DNA of 64,000 bases from Stenotrophomonas indicatrix (GCF_002750975.1 NZ_PEJS01000001.1:3596001-3660000), one strand, 5' to 3'. Positions 8,779-16,905 are shown, numbered from the stretch's first letter. The notes: generated by a model not told the origin, from the letters alone. Made by a program: numbers and translations.

Positions 8779-9810
8779 TCATGCCCAGGCCGGGGCCGCA
8801 TCGCGCTGCGCTGCCGCCTGCTGCCGCGCTTCCCAGTGCGAGAACACATCCAGATCCAGCGCGCGTATGCGCTGGGTGCTGAAATCGATGAACGCGCGGA
8901 TCCGCTTGGGCAGCTGGCGTCGGCTTAGATAGCACAGGTAATGGCCACGATCGTGCGGCGCGTAGCGGTCCAGGCAGGTCACTACAGCGCCTGCGCGCAA
9001 CGCATCACTTACCTGGTAGCTGGGCAGCTGGGCGATCCCCAATCCGTCGATCACTGCCTGCAGTACAAGATCGGCATCATTGAACACCACCTCCGCCGGC
9101 GGCTGCAGATTCACATCCTGGCCGTCCACACGGAAGTCCCAGCGCTGCAGGCGCCCACCGGGAAGGCGTCGACCGATGCAGGCATGGCTGGACAACGCTT
9201 CGATGGTGTCTGCCAGGCCATGTGCCTGCACATACGCGGGCGATGCACAGACCACCAGCTGCATCGGCACCAGCTGCTTGGCGATCACCTGGCTGTCTTC
9301 CAGCACGCCATCGCGGAACGCCACATCGATGCGATCGGCGGCCAGGTCCGGTGCCTGCTCGTCCAGCAGCAGCTCCACAGAGACCTCTGGATACTCCGCG
9401 CGGAACGCAGACAGCAGCGGCGCGATCACCCGGCGTCCGAAGCCATGGGTCGCACTGATCCGCAGATGCCCGCGCGGCGGTCCCTCGCGCAGGTCGCGCA
9501 TTTCGTCCAGCGCCTGCAGGATGCTGGCAACGCCAGGGCTGCAGCCCTCCAGGAACAGCTCGCCTTCGCGGGTGAGTGTTGTCGAGCGCGTGGTGCGCAG
9601 GAACAGGCGCACGCCCAGTTGTCCCTCCAGCTTCTGCACGCTGCGGCTGACGGCCGAACGACCGATGCCGAGGCGATCACCGGCGCGGGCGAAGCTGCCC
9701 TCGGCGGCTACCGCGATGAATGCCAGAACCCCGGCATAGCTGGCGGAGAAGGACGCAGTGAGGGAATCGCGGCCGTCGCTGGCCAGACAGGACTGCGGCA
9801 TGACATTCAT
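8779..9810 (-). CDS. LysR-family regulator translationally coupled to an orphan sigma-4 protein
   Basis: 343 residues: an extended N-terminal segment of about 25 residues, then the winged HTH (LAFIAVAAEGSFARAGDRLG, and VQKLEGQLGVRLFLRTTR), then the effector-binding domain ending at a variable C-terminus. The start ATG (9810-9808) overlaps the TGA of the upstream sigma-4-like gene in an ATGA arrangement, and AGGAG lies 10 nt before it, so the two genes are probably translated in a coupled way. Because an ECF41 promoter precedes that pair, this LysR gene is likely part of the ECF41 regulon. Likely targets are the downstream NmrA-Ohr genes. Confidence 0.88.
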   Translation of the reverse strand: MNVMPQSCLASDGRDSLTASFSASYAGVLAFIAVAAEGSFARAGDRLGIGRSAVSRSVQKLEGQLGVRLFLRTTRSTTLTREGELFLEGCSPGVASILQALDEMRDLREGPPRGHLRISATHGFGRRVIAPLLSAFRAEYPEVSVELLLDEQAPDLAADRIDVAFRDGVLEDSQVIAKQLVPMQLVVCASPAYVQAHGLADTIEALSSHACIGRRLPGGRLQRWDFRVDGQDVNLQPPAEVVFNDADLVLQAVIDGLGIAQLPSYQVSDALRAGAVVTCLDRYAPHDRGHYLCYLSRRQLPKRIRAFIDFSTQRIRALDLDVFSHWEARQQAAAQRDAAPAWA

Positions 9811-10064
9811 GGTGTTCCGGGCTCCTGGAAGTCGCGTCGGGCAAGCAGGTGGGCGCGTGCATGGGCCAGTCGCTGGCGGCATGCCGGCAGCTCCAGCCCC
9901 AGCAGTGGCGCGATGTCCTCAAAGCCCGCGCCCAGCACGTCATGCAGCAACAGCACGGCCCGCATGTCCGGTGGCAGTTCGTGCAATGCGGCAAGGAAGG
10001 CCTGCCAGACCCGCTCACTGGCGGGGCAGGCTGCTGCGCGGTTCGGGGCGGATGAGGTGTCCAT
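9807..10064 (-). CDS. Orphan sigma region-4 (ECF-type) protein
   Basis: 85 residues covering only a sigma-70 region 4 helix-turn-helix: LHELPPDMRAVLLLHDVLG, FEDIAPLLGLELPACRQRLA and HARAHLL align with region 4 of the ECF41 sigma factor encoded at 11215 (LLHDVF, EAACRQIV, HRAR). Region 2, needed for -10 recognition and core RNA polymerase binding, is absent, so it cannot be a sigma factor alone. It is 4-bp coupled to the LysR gene and preceded by an exact ECF41 promoter 8 nt upstream of ATG 10064. A role as competitor for the -35 element, partner subunit or LysR cofactor is inference. The frame stays open upstream in antisense to the decarboxylase gene, which I regard as chance. Confidence 0.65.
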   Translation of the reverse strand: MDTSSAPNRAAACPASERVWQAFLAALHELPPDMRAVLLLHDVLGAGFEDIAPLLGLELPACRQRLAHARAHLLARRDFQEPGTP

Positions 10065-10072
10065 GCCCGGCA

Positions 10073-10099
10073 GACGGCCGAGCATCCGCTCCTGTGACA
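10073..10099 (-). promoter_or_regulatory. ECF41-type promoter for the sigma-4/LysR operon
   Basis: On the minus strand TGTCACA (10099-10093) is followed after exactly 16 nt by CGTC (10076-10073), identical to the published ECF41 consensus TGTCACA-N16-CGTC. Only 8 nt separate CGTC from the ATG at 10064, so the transcript would be leaderless or nearly so. The -35 lies inside the short palindrome CCTGTGACAGG. Confidence 0.8.
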
Positions 10100-10208
10100 G
10101 GCCATTGGTGTTTTTCGTGCAACACCGTGCAGCCCTGCCCTCGCCTACCGCCCCGCGTGCAGCGGGCCTAGCCTCGCTGCGTCCCTCAACTCCCATCGGA
10201 ACACCGTC

Positions 10209-10688
10209 ATGAGCCAACGCCTGGACTACGCCGCACAGTCGCCCGAACTCTTCAGGAAGCTCGGCACCTTCTCCCATGCCGTGCACAACAGTTCGATCGA
10301 AGCGGCCATCATCGACCTGGTCAACATCCGCGCCTCGCAGCTCAACGGCTGTGGGTTCTGCCTGGACATGCACGTGAAGGAAGCGACGATCCGTGGCGAG
10401 CGCGCACTGCGCCTGCACCATGTCGCGGCGTGGCGTGAATCGAACCTGTTCAGTGCGCGCGAACGGGCCTGCCTGGCGTGGACCGACGCACTTACCCACC
10501 TGCCTGCGCAGGGGGTTGCGGACGACGTGTATGAGCGCGTGCGTAGTCAGCTGTCCGAACAGGAAATCGTCGATCTGACCTACGCGGTGATGGCGATCAA
10601 CGCCTGGAACCGCGCCAACGTCGCCTTCCGTACGCAACCCGGCTCGCTGGACCAGGCCTTTGGCCTGGACAAGGCCGGTCTGGCCTGA
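10209..10688 (+). CDS. Carboxymuconolactone decarboxylase/AhpD-like protein (ECF41 partner)
   Basis: 159 residues, all-helical AhpD-like fold with the redox motif C48-G-F-C51 followed by H55 (CGFCLDMH), which is the peroxidase/decarboxylase signature of AhpD-type carboxymuconolactone decarboxylase proteins. Genes of this family are the usual neighbours of ECF41 sigma factors; here the sigma gene lies 0.5 kb downstream on the same strand, separated by a cupin. The ATG at 10209 follows a short 5' region containing an imperfect ECF41-like site facing this gene. A role in detoxifying peroxides or in modulating the sigma factor is inferred from family association. Confidence 0.88.
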   Translation: MSQRLDYAAQSPELFRKLGTFSHAVHNSSIEAAIIDLVNIRASQLNGCGFCLDMHVKEATIRGERALRLHHVAAWRESNLFSARERACLAWTDALTHLPAQGVADDVYERVRSQLSEQEIVDLTYAVMAINAWNRANVAFRTQPGSLDQAFGLDKAGLA

Positions 10689-10723
10689 GCGTCGACTGCA
10701 CACTTTCCTGCTGGAGACCTGCC

Positions 10724-11131
10724 ATGCGTTCTCTCCGTTCCCTGGCGCTGCTGGCCCTGCTGCCGTTGACCAGCATCGCCGCCACGCCGCCGCCCACCGC
10801 GCCCGAGCCCATCGTGCGCGAGGTCATGACCCGTCCGTTGCCGGAACAGCCGGGCAAGGAAGCACTGATCCTGACGGTGCAGTACCCACCCGGCGGCGCC
10901 GATCCCGTGCACCGGCACGACGCCCACGGCTTCGTCTATGTGCTGCAGGGCCGCATCGTGATGGGCGTGGCCGGTGGCCGCGAGGTTACCCTCGGCCCGG
11001 GGGAGGCTTTCCATGAGGGCCCGGACGATCTGCATACCGTCGGCCGCAATGCCAGCCAGACCGAACCGGCGACATTCGTCGTGTTCCTGATCAAGGACAT
11101 CGGCAAGCCGGCGGTACTGCCACCACGCTGA
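10724..11131 (+). CDS. Exported cupin-domain protein
   Basis: 135 residues: a Sec signal peptide (MRSLRSLALLALLPLTSIAA, cleavage about residue 20), then a single cupin barrel with motif 1 containing PVHRHDAHGFVYVLQGRI (three histidines and the expected acidic/aromatic positions) and motif 2 around GEAFHEGPDDLHTV. A metal site is therefore intact. The protein would act in the periplasm. GGAG precedes the ATG by a good distance. It is 35 bp downstream of the decarboxylase gene and 83 bp upstream of the ECF41 gene, all on one strand, so it is plausibly part of the stress unit. Confidence 0.82.
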   Translation: MRSLRSLALLALLPLTSIAATPPPTAPEPIVREVMTRPLPEQPGKEALILTVQYPPGGADPVHRHDAHGFVYVLQGRIVMGVAGGREVTLGPGEAFHEGPDDLHTVGRNASQTEPATFVVFLIKDIGKPAVLPPR

Positions 11132-11165
11132 CCGCCACCGGTCCGGGGCAGTTCCCGCCACTCCC

Positions 11166-11199
11166 ACAGGTCCGCCGGTGTCACAATCGGCGGACCTGT
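11166..11199. repeat. 12-bp perfect inverted repeat enclosing the ECF41 -35 element
   Basis: ACAGGTCCGCCG and CGGCGGACCTGT are perfect reverse complements with a 10-bp centre, GTGTCACAAT, that contains the -35 element. It lies 34 bp after the cupin stop. It could be the cupin terminator (no T-run follows) or an operator for a dimeric regulator. Confidence 0.75.
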
Positions 11200-11205
11200 C
11201 CCGTC
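11179..11205 (+). promoter_or_regulatory. ECF41-type autoregulatory promoter
   Basis: TGTCACA (11179-11185), 16 nt, CGTC (11202-11205), an exact match to the ECF41 consensus, located 9 nt before the sigma gene's ATG at 11215. This indicates autoregulation and a leaderless or nearly leaderless mRNA. Confidence 0.82.
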
Positions 11206-11214
11206 TCTGCTGGC

Positions 11215-12096
11215 ATGGACGACCCCACCGCACTGTTCACCCGACTACGCCCGCGCCTGTTCGGCGTGGCCTACCGCATGCTCGGCTCCTCGCACGAGGC
11301 CGAGGACGTGGTGCAGGATGTCTGGCTGCGCTGGCATGGCGCCAACCAGCAGGACATCGAGAACGCCGAAGCATGGCTGGTGGCCACCACCACCCGCCGC
11401 GCCATCGATGGCCTGCGCCTGGCCCGGCGCACGCGCGAGCACTATGTCGGCATGTGGCTGCCCGAGCCGCTGCTCACCGAAGACACCGGCACACCCGAGT
11501 ACATGCTGGAAACGGCCAGTGATCTGTCGGTGGCCTTCCTCAACGTGCTGGAGCGGCTGGCCCCGGACGCGCGTGCCGCGTTCCTGCTGCACGATGTGTT
11601 CGACCAGGATTACGACGTGGTGGCACGCACGCTGGACAAGACCGAAGCCGCCTGCCGGCAGATCGTGCACCGCGCACGCCTGCAGCTGCGGCAGGAGCGA
11701 CCGCGCTACAACGTGCCGCAGGACGTGCACCAGAAACTGATGCGGCGTTTCGCAGAGGCCATCGCCAATGGCGACTTCAGGACGATGAAAACCCTGATGG
11801 CCGAATCGGCCGTGCTGATCGGCGATGGCGGCGGCATCGTCACCAGCTTCCCGAAACCGATGGTCGGCGGCGCACGCATCGCACAGCTGCTGTACGCCCC
11901 GCACCTGCGGCGCAAGGACCAGCTGCGCATGGTGCCGAGCATGATCAATGGACGACTGGGGCTGCTGCGTTACTTCGACGACGTGCTGGAATCGGCAATG
12001 GCCTTCGATACCAACGGCGAGCAGATCGTGCAGATCCTGGTGCAGCGCAACCCGCACAAGCTGCAGGGCCTGAACCAGCCAACCTTGATCCAGTAG
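11215..12096 (+). CDS. ECF41-family RNA polymerase sigma factor with C-terminal regulatory domain
   Basis: 293 residues. Region 2 (LFGVAYRMLGSSHEAEDVVQ; WLRW; NAEAWLVATTTRRAIDGL) and region 4 (LAPDARAAFLLHDVF; KTEAACRQIVHRAR) are intact. The linker has WLPEP at 81-85 and the SnoaL/NTF2-like C-terminal extension has DGGG at 204-207 and NPHKL at 279-283, the three signatures of ECF41 (the last a variant of NPDKL). In ECF41 the C-terminal domain replaces an anti-sigma factor and tunes activity. Promoter, decarboxylase neighbour and domain layout all agree. ATG 11215 is required to keep region 2 whole. Confidence 0.93.
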   Translation: MDDPTALFTRLRPRLFGVAYRMLGSSHEAEDVVQDVWLRWHGANQQDIENAEAWLVATTTRRAIDGLRLARRTREHYVGMWLPEPLLTEDTGTPEYMLETASDLSVAFLNVLERLAPDARAAFLLHDVFDQDYDVVARTLDKTEAACRQIVHRARLQLRQERPRYNVPQDVHQKLMRRFAEAIANGDFRTMKTLMAESAVLIGDGGGIVTSFPKPMVGGARIAQLLYAPHLRRKDQLRMVPSMINGRLGLLRYFDDVLESAMAFDTNGEQIVQILVQRNPHKLQGLNQPTLIQ

Positions 12097-12650
12097 ATCC
12101 ACGCCATGCGTGGACGCGGTTGCTCTCATGCACGGCAAAGCCACGCATGGCGTGGCCCTACCGGCGGGCTCTCCACCCTGCGTCAATCCCGTAGATCCAC
12201 GCCATGCGTGGATGCGGTTGCTCTCATGCACAGCAAAGCCACGCATGGCGTGGCTCGGCGGGCTTTCCACCCTGCGTCGATCCAGTAGATCCACGCGATG
12301 CGTGGATGCGGTTGCCTTCATGCACAGCAAAGCCACGCATGGCGTGGCTCTACCGGTGGGCTTTCCACCCTGCGTCAATCCAGTAGATCCACGCCATGCG
12401 CGGATGCGGTTGCCTTCATGCACAGCAAAGCCACGCATGGCGTGGCCCTACCGGCGGGCTCTCCACCCTGCGTCGATCCAGTAGATCCACGCCATGCGTG
12501 GATGCGGTTGCCTTCATGCACGGCAAAGCCACGCATGGCGTGGCTCTACCGGCGGGCTCTCCACCCTGCGTCAATCCAGTAGATCCACGCCATGAGTGAA
12601 TGCGATTGCTCTCATGCACAGCAAAGCCACGCATGGCGTGGCTCTACCGG
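12093..12650. repeat. Tandem array of six SMAG (GTAG-REP) repeat units
   Basis: Units begin GTAGATCCACG at 12093, 12191, 12285, 12383, 12481 and 12579, giving periods of 98, 94, 98, 98 and 98 bp; the last unit is partial. Each full unit pairs a GTAG-headed palindrome (GATCCACGCCATGCGTGGAT) with an inverted one (AGCCACGCATGGCGTGGCT then CTAC) and a spacer with CCACCCTGCGTC. This matches the SMAG REP family of S. maltophilia. It fills the whole gap between the sigma gene and the hydrolase; short frames inside it are artefacts of repetition. Confidence 0.9.
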
Positions 12651-12681
12651 TCTCCGTGCTGCCTGACGGCTGCCCTTGTGG

Positions 12682-13635
12682 CTACTTCTGCTGCAGGAAG
12701 GCCAGCAGGTCCTGGTTGACCTTGTCCTTGTGGGTCTCGGTCAGACCATGCGGCGCACCCGGGTAGACGATCAGCCTGGCGCCCTTGATCAGCTTGGCCG
12801 ACATCCGTCCCGCCACGTCGATCGGCACGATCTGATCATCGTCGCCGTGGATCACCAGGGTCGGCACATCGAACTTCTGCAGGTCAGCGCGGAAGTCGGT
12901 CGCCGAGAACGCGGCGATCGAGTCGTAGGTGTTCTTCTGTCCACCCAGCATGCCCTGCGCCCACCATGCATCGACCATCGCCTGGTTGACCTTCGCGCCC
13001 GGTCGGTTGAATCCATAGAACGGCCCGGACGGAATGTCCTTGTACAGCTGCGAGCGGTTCTCCAGCTGCGCCTTGCGGATGCCGTCGAACACTTCGATCG
13101 GAACGCCACCCGGGTTGTCTGCGGTTTTCAGCATGAACGGCGGCACCGAACTGATCAGCACGGCCTTCTTCACCCGTCCCGTGCCATGGCGACCGATGTA
13201 CCGCGCCACTTCGCCGCCGCCGGTGGAGAAGCCCACCAGCGTGACGTCCTTCAGGTCCAGCGTATTGATCACCGTGGCCAGATCATCGGCATAGTGATCC
13301 ATGTCGTTGCCATCCCAGGGCTGGCTGGAACGACCGTGGCCACGGCGGTCGTGCGCGACCACCCGGTATCCGTGGTCCGCCAGGAACATCATCTGCGATT
13401 CCCAGCTGTCCGAATCCAGCGGCCAGCCATGGCTGAAGGTCACCACCGGCCCGTTCTTCGGGCCCCAGTCCTTGTAGTACAGCTGCACGCCATCGGCGGT
13501 GGTGATGGTGCTGGCGGTGCGCGTGACAGCGCTGGGTGCGGACGGGTGTGCCGGCGCGGCGGCCTGGGCGGACAGGCCCGCCTGCATCGACAGGGCCAGG
13601 GCAGTTGCAGCGAGGGTGCGGGTAACGGTGTTCAT
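12682..13635 (-). CDS. Exported alpha/beta hydrolase (non-heme chloroperoxidase/arylesterase type)
   Basis: 317 residues with a Sec signal peptide ([20 protein letters not shown], cleavage near AQAAA). The mature enzyme has [10 protein letters not shown] (oxyanion hole), nucleophile elbow GFSTGGGE, acid in HGDDDQIVP and catalytic His in YPGAPHGL, in the order of cofactor-free haloperoxidases and arylesterases. The conserved tryptophan-rich loop ([15 protein letters not shown]) is also typical. It would act in the periplasm, which is unusual for this mostly cytosolic group. ATG 13635 is preceded by GGAGG. Monocistronic. Confidence 0.88.
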   Translation of the reverse strand: MNTVTRTLAATALALSMQAGLSAQAAAPAHPSAPSAVTRTASTITTADGVQLYYKDWGPKNGPVVTFSHGWPLDSDSWESQMMFLADHGYRVVAHDRRGHGRSSQPWDGNDMDHYADDLATVINTLDLKDVTLVGFSTGGGEVARYIGRHGTGRVKKAVLISSVPPFMLKTADNPGGVPIEVFDGIRKAQLENRSQLYKDIPSGPFYGFNRPGAKVNQAMVDAWWAQGMLGGQKNTYDSIAAFSATDFRADLQKFDVPTLVIHGDDDQIVPIDVAGRMSAKLIKGARLIVYPGAPHGLTETHKDKVNQDLLAFLQQK

Positions 13636-13726
13636 GGGGGACCTCCAGCGGATGGGTGGGTTTCGACAGGGGCTACTGTGCGCCCCTGTCCGGGACCATT
13701 GGTGACGTGAAGTCCAGAAAACTTGA

Positions 13727-14647
13727 TCAAAAATCCCAGAACGCCGGCACCCAGCGGAACGCCTCGCCCTCGCGGGACACCCGGCCCACCGACGGGAACG
13801 GCAGGTGCGTGGCCACCAGCATCTCGCCGGTGCCGGCCAGCGCATTGAGCAGTTCGATGCGCACCCGCGCTGCTTCCTCCGGGTCGTGCTCGAAACCGTT
13901 GTGCCAGTTCGGTTGATCAAAACCGACGGCGAACACGGCATCGCCAGCAAAGGTCAGCGCCTGGCCCCCCGAAGCAACGCGCACCACGCAGTGGCCCGGC
14001 GTGTGGCCGCCGGTGCGGCGCGCGACTACGCCCGGTGCGATCTCATGCTCATCCTCGAAGGTGTGCACGAAACTGCCGTACTCGGCCCAGAAATGCGTGG
14101 CCGTTGCGCGAAGCGCGTCCGGGAATCCCTGCGGCATGTTCGTGCGGGTGAAGTCGGGCGACTTCCAGAACGCCACTTCCGACGCCGCAACGTGGATCTT
14201 CAGGTCCGGCCGCAGCTGTGCTTTCACTCCGTCCACCAGCAGGCCACCGATGTGGTCCATGTGCATGTGGGTGATCACCACGTCGGTGATCTCGCGCAGG
14301 TCGATACCGGCAGCGCCGAGGCGGCGGATCAACTGGCCGGCGCGCGGCAGCTGCAGGTCCGGGTCCATGCCCAGGCCGGCGTCGATCAGGATGGTGCGCT
14401 CACCGCTGTGCACCACCATCACGTTCAACGCCCAGTCGAACGCATCCTGTGGCAGGTACATCTCGTCGAACCATTCGGCGCGCTCGGACGCCTGCACGTT
14501 GTGGCCGAGCATCTGCGTCGGCAGCGGCAGCACGCCGTCGCTGACCACCAGCACATCGATATCACCGACTTTCAGGGCGTAGCGCGAGGGAACAAGCTCG
14601 TCGAGCGCGGGCGCGGCAGGGGCAATGGTGTTTTCCAGGCTGAACAT
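13727..14647 (-). CDS. MBL-fold metallo-hydrolase (quorum-quenching lactonase/MblA-like superfamily)
   Basis: 306 residues with the complete metallo-beta-lactamase metal set: [10 protein letters not shown] (HxHxDH), a histidine in [10 protein letters not shown], the bridging Asp in FAGDAVF and a final His in VATHLPFPS. The N-terminal sequence [17 protein letters not shown] and the size fit the broad MBL-fold hydrolase group near AHL lactonases and alkylsulfatases; the substrate is not determined. No signal peptide is evident after ATG 14647, which follows GGAG. Same strand as the hydrolase 91 bp downstream, so cotranscription is possible. Confidence 0.85.
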   Translation of the reverse strand: MFSLENTIAPAAPALDELVPSRYALKVGDIDVLVVSDGVLPLPTQMLGHNVQASERAEWFDEMYLPQDAFDWALNVMVVHSGERTILIDAGLGMDPDLQLPRAGQLIRRLGAAGIDLREITDVVITHMHMDHIGGLLVDGVKAQLRPDLKIHVAASEVAFWKSPDFTRTNMPQGFPDALRATATHFWAEYGSFVHTFEDEHEIAPGVVARRTGGHTPGHCVVRVASGGQALTFAGDAVFAVGFDQPNWHNGFEHDPEEAARVRIELLNALAGTGEMLVATHLPFPSVGRVSREGEAFRWVPAFWDF

Positions 14648-14959
14648 GAGGCGATCTCCACGAAGGTTGGCTGGCAGGCAGTGAAGCAGGGCCGGCGGAC
14701 AGTTCCGGGGTACGCCTTCGCACGGCGCAGGGCATGGCGTTGCCGGGCAGCAATGCCCTGCAGCACAGCGCCGCTGGTTCGATTGAAGACGGGATCCACG
14801 AGCTGTCGTGGCCCCGGAGCACGGCAAGGGCCGTGTGGGATCAGCGTAGGCAACGCAGGCGGTGCGCAGTAGGCCCGCAGGCGGGCTCGCGGCGTTGCCT
14901 TTTGGGAAGCAGTGGGCGACGTGGTTCCCGCCCACCGCCTGCCACCCGGTGGGCTTCGC
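14648..14959. other. 312-bp intergenic region
   Basis: Lies between the MBL-fold gene and the esterase-like gene, both on the minus strand. Presumably carries the MBL promoter and the esterase 3' untranslated region. No convincing small gene, hairpin terminator or repeat was recognised. Confidence 0.5.
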
Positions 14960-16024
14960 TCAGCCGCCCTTGCCCATCAGCCAGCGGATGGCCTGTGGGA
15001 ACGAGGTCTTCCAGTCGTCCGGATAGAAATGGCCACCCTCATGGGTACGCGACCGGAGCTCGTTGCCATCGCTGAAAAGGGCGCGGAAATCCGCGCTCAT
15101 CTTCTGGTTCGCCGGCCCTTCCTGCTCGCCGTTGATGACGAACACCCGCTTGCCGTGCGCGCTGCTCTGCGTGGGCACCGGCTGGCGCCAGCCACCCGGC
15201 GACACCAGCAATGCGCCGGCATAGTCATCCGGATGCTGCGCCAGCAGCGCGCCGGCATGCTGCGAGCCCTGCGAGAAGCCCATCAGGTACACCTGCTTGC
15301 GGTCGATGCACTGGCGCGCGGCCAGTTGCTCCAGCCCCGCCTGCACCACCTTGTGCGTGCCCTCATACGGGCCGGTCCAGCTGAAGCTGTCGAACGACTC
15401 GCGCATCTCCGTACCGTTGATGCCCAGCAACACCACACCAGCATCGGCCAGCGGCTGCTCGCTGCTGTCCAGGTAGCCATTGATGCCGTAGCCGTGCAGC
15501 CACACCAGCACCGGCGCACAGGCCGGCATCGCAACCCCCTTCGAAGGGGCCAGCACCGAGATGGCGCCCACCTTGCCGACCGATACCTTCGCGTAGCGTG
15601 CCTGTGTATTGGCCAGCACCTGCTTGAAGAACGGCGTTCCGCGCAGGTGCTCGAAGTCATCGTTGTCGGCCAGCGCGGGCGCGAACCACATGCCACGCTC
15701 ATCGGCTTGGCGCAGATAGCGCTCGGCCAGCGCATCGTCACCGCGGCGTGCGAACAATGCCGCTGCGTGGTACGGCGCCTGCGCCAACGTGGGGTCTTCG
15801 CGGGTTGCGGCCAGATAGAGCGCCAGCGACTGCAGCAGCGTGGCGTCGTCTTCCTCGGCCCGCTCCATCAGGTCCTGCGCATCGTCGGCATTGATCAGGG
15901 CATTCAGCACCGGGCTGATCGACTTGAACGCGATGGTCGAGGCGCTGTCCTGTTCCTCGGCGTGTGCGGTTGGCGCGCAGACAGCGAGCGCCAGGAAAAC
16001 AGCAAGAGCAGACAGCTTCGGCAT
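14960..16024 (-). CDS. Exported esterase/phospholipase-like alpha/beta hydrolase with N-terminal helical repeats
   Basis: 354 residues. A Sec signal peptide (MPKLSALAVFLALAVCAPTA) precedes a helical, TPR/Sel1-like stretch to about residue 150 (LAQAPYHAAALFARRGDD, AERYLRQADERG), then an alpha/beta hydrolase core with the elbow GFSQGS, the oxyanion strand VLVWLHGYG and a probable catalytic His in HEGGHFYPDDW. The layout resembles predicted esterases of the carboxylesterase/phospholipase type. Probably periplasmic. No neighbour suggests a substrate. Confidence 0.78.
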   Translation of the reverse strand: MPKLSALAVFLALAVCAPTAHAEEQDSASTIAFKSISPVLNALINADDAQDLMERAEEDDATLLQSLALYLAATREDPTLAQAPYHAAALFARRGDDALAERYLRQADERGMWFAPALADNDDFEHLRGTPFFKQVLANTQARYAKVSVGKVGAISVLAPSKGVAMPACAPVLVWLHGYGINGYLDSSEQPLADAGVVLLGINGTEMRESFDSFSWTGPYEGTHKVVQAGLEQLAARQCIDRKQVYLMGFSQGSQHAGALLAQHPDDYAGALLVSPGGWRQPVPTQSSAHGKRVFVINGEQEGPANQKMSADFRALFSDGNELRSRTHEGGHFYPDDWKTSFPQAIRWLMGKGG

Positions 16025-16101
16025 GGGGAATCTTCCGTGATTGCGGCAACGCGCGGGGCGCGCAGTCTAGCAACCTCCGGGCCGATCAGATCACCCTGCG
16101 C

Positions 16102-16401
16102 TCAACCGTAGGCAGGATGGCTGCCGGTAAGCACGCCCATCGAAAACGCGTAGCCCGCTTCTTCCAGCAACAGCCGCATGCGCAGTTCCGCGCGCCGCGG
16201 AACACACAGCCCGCTCGGTGCGTACAGCGCATAGACGAAGCCGGCGCCTTCCACGTGCTCGCGGCGGACCGAACAGTTGTTGGTTTCCGCGGCATCGGAC
16301 CACACGGCCCGCAGCTTCTCCGGGCCGATGGATTGACCGTTGCGCAGGCGGAACGTCAGCCAGCGCACGCCCAGCGGCGGATGGTAGGTCAGGTTAGCCA
16401 T
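16102..16401 (-). CDS. Hypothetical protein (99 aa)
   Basis: 99 residues, soluble, no signal peptide. Motifs such as VRWLTFRLRNGQS and ELRMRLLLEEAGYAF suggest a small alpha/beta fold, but I recognise no family. Its start overlaps the 3' end of the upstream 71-residue gene by 13 bp, which supports coupled translation of the two. Confidence 0.6.
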   Translation of the reverse strand: MANLTYHPPLGVRWLTFRLRNGQSIGPEKLRAVWSDAAETNNCSVRREHVEGAGFVYALYAPSGLCVPRRAELRMRLLLEEAGYAFSMGVLTGSHPAYG

Positions 16402-16604
16402 TGCGCACCTTCAATACGGCGGCGGAGATGGTTCAGGACGTCCGGTTGCAGATCAGGATGCTCGTTGCGCGCGGACGCCGGCAGATCGATGCGGACAGCG
16501 CCGTTGACCAGCGCGGGGGGATCGGTGTGCAGGTCGATCCACCATCCATCGGGAAGGCGAAGCCCGCGTCCATCCCTGTCATAGAGGTTGATCTGAAAAG
16601 ACAT
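16389..16604 (-). CDS. Hypothetical protein (71 aa), upstream partner of the 16102 gene
   Basis: 71 residues starting MSFQINLYDRDGRGL, ending in RRRIEGAQWLT. Soluble, beta-rich N-terminus, no recognised family. ATG 16604 was preferred to an upstream in-frame start because of sequence character. The 13-bp overlap with the next gene marks a two-gene unit of unknown function. Confidence 0.6.
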   Translation of the reverse strand: MSFQINLYDRDGRGLRLPDGWWIDLHTDPPALVNGAVRIDLPASARNEHPDLQPDVLNHLRRRIEGAQWLT

Positions 16605-16647
16605 GACGCTCGCTCCCATTGGAGTTCGAGCATACGCCTGCGCAATG

Positions 16648-16905
16648 TCACTCCAGACTGCGACCCGCCGACGCGATTTCCTCGACCCGCTTGGCGCACA
16701 CGAAAACGAACGCCTCGTCCTGCTGCACCTTCAGGAACGAATCCAGCCACCGTGCCGCAGCACCGCGGTTGCCGATCACGCCCCCGAGTTCTTCGGTAAG
16801 GCAACGCGCGCACTCCATGCCACCCGGACTGGGGGCCTGGCAGGCGCGGCAGCGCGCCATCGTCGTCGTTCTTGCCGGACGGCACTGGTACATGATCTTC
16901 GTCAT
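16648..16905 (-). CDS. Small zinc-ribbon-like protein
   Basis: About 85 residues from ATG 16905 (other in-frame starts at 16893 and 16935). Four cysteines in CRACQAPSPGGMECARC form a CxxC-x10-CxxC pair that fits a structural zinc ribbon; the remainder is a helix with VQQDEAFVFVCAKRVEEIAS. No family recognised; DNA or protein binding is possible. Located just upstream of the two-gene hypothetical unit on the same strand. Confidence 0.55.
   Translation of the reverse strand: MTKIMYQCRPARTTTMARCRACQAPSPGGMECARCLTEELGGVIGNRGAAARWLDSFLKVQQDEAFVFVCAKRVEEIASAGRSLE

Noticed and set aside
10065..10703. Upstream extension of the sigma-4 frame giving a 298-residue protein
   Set aside because: The extension is antisense to the decarboxylase gene, shows no sigma region 2, and runs through the ECF41 promoter.
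12106..12634. Multiple overlapping frames encoding repeated peptides such as KATHGVA
   Set aside because: They arise from translation of the SMAG tandem repeat; no ribosome sites and no independent conservation expected.
12093..12650. CRISPR-like array
   Set aside because: Regular spacing, but the whole 98-bp unit is repeated, with no unique spacers, and each unit is made of GTAG-headed palindromes; no cas genes are near.
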